From: Pilasporangium apinafurcum
Taxonomy: Eukaryota > Oomycota > Peronosporomycetes > Pythiales > Pythiaceae
NCBI GenBank assembly: GCA_001600495.1
Contig: BCKE01000040.1
Span: forward strand, 247,644 to 311,643
Length of the DNA: 64,000 nt
Direction of reading: 5' to 3'
In this document: positions 61,720-64,000 of the stretch, piece after piece
How positions within the stretch are numbered: position 1 is the stretch's first letter
Layout of the letters: every line of letters begins with the position of its first letter
Program-made: the position numbers and the translations under genes
The notes under the pieces: model-generated
The model's database searches: none
The model's input: the letters and a program-made list of their open reading frames with translations, nothing else
What the model was told of the DNA's origin: nothing

Positions 61720-63480
61720 CTAGCATCCTTCTCCACCAGTGACGGTCAAGCACGATGTCCGTTCAAACGAGGCCAAAATCGTCACGAAAATAGACCACAA
61801 AATCAAAAAAGATGCGACTACTAGCACGGCGATCGCTGATTTCTTATTAGACCCACTGCCCAATTGCTTGAGATCTCTTGCGTGCTTCCGCTGGATAGGA
61901 AGTAGTGGCAACGCGGCGATGTTAAGTAGGCGCACGACACACATGATCAGGAAGCAGTAGATCACCTTGGCACGAACAGAGGTGGTGTCTTCTTCGTATT
62001 CGAAATTGTAAACATCGAAATGCGCGCCAATACTCTGGGAGAGTGAGATTGCAAACGCAATTGCCACGTTTCCCATCGTGATCACTGCTGCAAATGAAGA
62101 GCATTCATAGCCTGGTTCAGCAGCTTCGACTGCTGCGAATAACGTCACATAGTGCACTAGTGCTTCACAAACTGCCGCGAATTGCTCAAACAGAAGTGTC
62201 AGAAACGAACTGCGCACGGCATTAAACGCTGTAAAGAGCGCCGAGATGAGCGTCACCAACACGGACGCCAACGTAGCAAACAATACAATTCTGCGCCAAC
62301 TAATGTGCAGCACCTGCCACCGCTGCAACAGCATTGCCACGCCAGCGTAGACGCCATAGTTGATGGCATTGAAGAGATTGTTGCTTAACATACTGCCGAC
62401 AGCCCAGTACTCGTAGATGGCTTTGGCCGAGGTCGCATAGTACGTGAAGCAAACACGGGAGATAAATACGTAGATCATCGTCTGCCACACCATGCGTTGC
62501 TGTACAGTTTGCCACAGCGTCTTGCCATAGACAAGTAATGATGGAGGTGATTGAATTTGGTCTTCTACTAGGAAGAATTTTGTCGCAACGATAGCACCCA
62601 TACCAGCAACTAGCACTAAAATCATCATGGAATTGATAGAAGCACCCCATGCAAATGAGCCGCCGTAGTCGTCGCTGTTGCACAAGAACGCAACCAGGAA
62701 TGCCGAAGCAAACTGTGCGAGGTACCGGACAGTATAGACCATCATGATGACCGGACTCGCCTGGTTGCCTTCGTTTTCAAGACTTTGGAGCTCTTCGAGT
62801 TGCGCCCATTCGACCATCAACCCATCCGCCGCTGCATCTGCCAACACATACCCGATGGTTATGCACATCAGTAGCGCTGCGTATTTACTACCGGCGTCTG
62901 CCGCTGTGCTGTTTTGTACGACGCCTTTGTGCATATATGCCTCTTCACGAGGCAAACAGAGCACGACAAACGCGAACAGCATGGAGATTCCCCAGCCAAT
63001 GTACATGTACGGTTTGCGACGATAGTTGCGGATTGGCAGGCAATCTGAACAGACCGCCATGAAAAACTTGAGCATCCATGGCAGTGCCATCCATTTCTCG
63101 GCGGCATATGCGCGGTAGTCTTCCATGTTGAGAAACACATTGAAGAATGTGTACGCGATGGTCTGCACCAAACCATGCACAATACCCACAGCCGCATAAT
63201 TGACCAGTAAACCCACATTTTGTGTGGTGAAAAGGTTGAGATTGGTGACCCCTGTGCGTGAACTCGGGTGTAGTTTATTGGACAGCCGCATGGCATCGGT
63301 GAAGTTGATGGAGCTTATGTCCGATGGTGAGCGATGGTCCATGTGCACGAACGACATCATTGCGTCATCGTCGCTACGTGACACAATGGACCCTGTGCGT
63401 TCCAGCACGGAGATTCTTTCGTGGCGGCTGTGGGGCATTAGCTCCTTCATGGACGCTGCGATTTTTTTGACGCAATGCAA
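61720..63480 (-). CDS. Folate-biopterin transporter (FBT/BT1) family membrane protein
   Basis: Single exon, 586 aa, about 12 membrane helices. Family features: an N-terminal cytosolic tail, then VGLLVNYAAVGIVHGLVQTI, LPWMLKFFMAVCSDCLPI followed by the RRKPYMYIGW loop, and YVLADAAADGLMVEWA between helices. These match BT1-type folate/pterin transporters, which are expanded in oomycetes and in trypanosomatids. The transported substrate cannot be read from the sequence; oomycete members are a large family and many may carry other compounds. The C-terminus ends just after a hydrophobic segment (AVLVVASFLILWSIFVTIL). The gene converges on the cysteine-rich pair, 168 bp apart. Confidence 0.85.
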   Translation of the reverse strand: MHCVKKIAASMKELMPHSRHERISVLERTGSIVSRSDDDAMMSFVHMDHRSPSDISSINFTDAMRLSNKLHPSSRTGVTNLNLFTTQNVGLLVNYAAVGIVHGLVQTIAYTFFNVFLNMEDYRAYAAEKWMALPWMLKFFMAVCSDCLPIRNYRRKPYMYIGWGISMLFAFVVLCLPREEAYMHKGVVQNSTAADAGSKYAALLMCITIGYVLADAAADGLMVEWAQLEELQSLENEGNQASPVIMMVYTVRYLAQFASAFLVAFLCNSDDYGGSFAWGASINSMMILVLVAGMGAIVATKFFLVEDQIQSPPSLLVYGKTLWQTVQQRMVWQTMIYVFISRVCFTYYATSAKAIYEYWAVGSMLSNNLFNAINYGVYAGVAMLLQRWQVLHISWRRIVLFATLASVLVTLISALFTAFNAVRSSFLTLLFEQFAAVCEALVHYVTLFAAVEAAEPGYECSSFAAVITMGNVAIAFAISLSQSIGAHFDVYNFEYEEDTTSVRAKVIYCFLIMCVVRLLNIAALPLLPIQRKHARDLKQLGSGSNKKSAIAVLVVASFLILWSIFVTILASFERTSCLTVTGGEGC

Positions 63481-64000
63481 TATCTGCTTTCGCTTGACAG
63501 ATTGGGTGTGTAATAGCTGTGTAGCTCTTCAGTTTATCGTTCATGGCTGGCTCTTCCATGGAGCGTGTACAGTCAATCCTCCATTTATGGAAAGCTCAAA
63601 TATGACGGTAATTCTATATAAGAGAAATGAAAGACATCTGTTAAATACGGATATAGATAGTTATTTATGATGATCATTTCTAAAAGGGACAATAAAAATA
63701 ATGTTCCTTTTTCAAACTTAAATAAAAAAAAGGTAGTAGCCAATAAAAGGTATACCTTCTTGGTTGTAGCCAAAAAAAGGTACAATAGACTGTATCACTC
63801 TTTGATTAGCCATTCACTAAATTGGAACATCCTTCTCTTGACCAAGGTATACAAAATGTTCCTTATTTTGGCTATAAACTTGTCAGATGTACTTTTCAAA
63901 TCATGTTATTTGATTCGTCAAAACTCTCATTCACAAAAATGATTAGATAAAATTTACACGATATCTGTGTCGTCTTGTGCGCAATTGATGTTTTGGCGCG
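63481..64000. other. AT-rich intergenic edge
   Basis: Contains the promoter of the FBT-family gene. Near 63,730-63,790 the unit GTAGCCAA-AAAAGGTA occurs twice in tandem. No gene is supported up to the window edge. Confidence 0.4.

Overview
The window reads as nuclear DNA of an oomycete. Evidence: intron-bearing eukaryotic genes on both strands with very short GT-AG introns (mostly 60-100 bp), intergenic gaps often of only 100-500 bp, and a transposon complement (piggyBac-type and ZSWIM/MULE-type transposases, a Crypton/DIRS-like tyrosine recombinase, small LTRs) of the kind seen in Phytophthora/Albugo-type genomes. An Albugo-like white rust is plausible, but that is inference. No CRISPR array, rRNA or bacterial operon is visible.

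Layout. 1-1,766: a broken minus-strand gene of unknown family and a 259-bp inverted-repeat element. 1,767-9,981: three housekeeping genes: a P2B calcium pump, an SPX-MFS vacuolar-type phosphate transporter (4 exons) and an acetyl-CoA acetyltransferase (6 exons). 10,000-25,100: a gene-poor, repeat-rich island holding a TTAA-flanked piggyBac-type MITE, three identical tRNA-Ser(UGA) genes plus a tRNA fragment, a dead piggyBac transposase, a dead MULE transposase with recognisable introns, a repeated LTR-like block, and two solo LTRs with intact 5-bp target duplications, one nested in an older repeat. All ambiguous bases of the window (N) lie between 10.4 and 17.6 kb, in this island.

25,100-54,530 is gene-dense: ABHD13-like hydrolase, Rac-type GTPase, BLOC-1 subunit 2-like protein, PX-domain protein, a tandem pair of claudin-like four-helix membrane proteins, SEC12/PREB-like ER exchange factor with unusual extra C-terminal membrane segments, USP10-like deubiquitinase, IQ-motif coiled-coil protein, a secreted trypsin-fold protein whose catalytic His and Ser are replaced, cysteine synthase with a GC-AG intron, ArfGAP of the SMAP type, and a divergent pair (972-aa unknown protein and 1600-aa EF-hand/WD40 protein) sharing a 168-bp promoter. 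54,530-64,000: tyrosine recombinase remnant, fused dihydroxyacetone kinase, two paralogous cysteine-rich type I membrane proteins of no family I recognise, and a folate-biopterin-transporter-family protein.

Functionally the genes are independent eukaryotic loci, not an operon. Themes are calcium (pump, EF-hand protein), membrane trafficking (Rac, BLOC-1-like, PX, SEC12, ArfGAP) and cell-surface or secreted products (claudin-like pair, pseudoprotease, cysteine-rich pair). The most novel items are the cysteine-rich surface pair, the claudin-like pair, the pseudoprotease and the nested solo LTR. Exon joins were chosen by hand from splice consensus, reading-frame continuity and family similarity; no searches were run.
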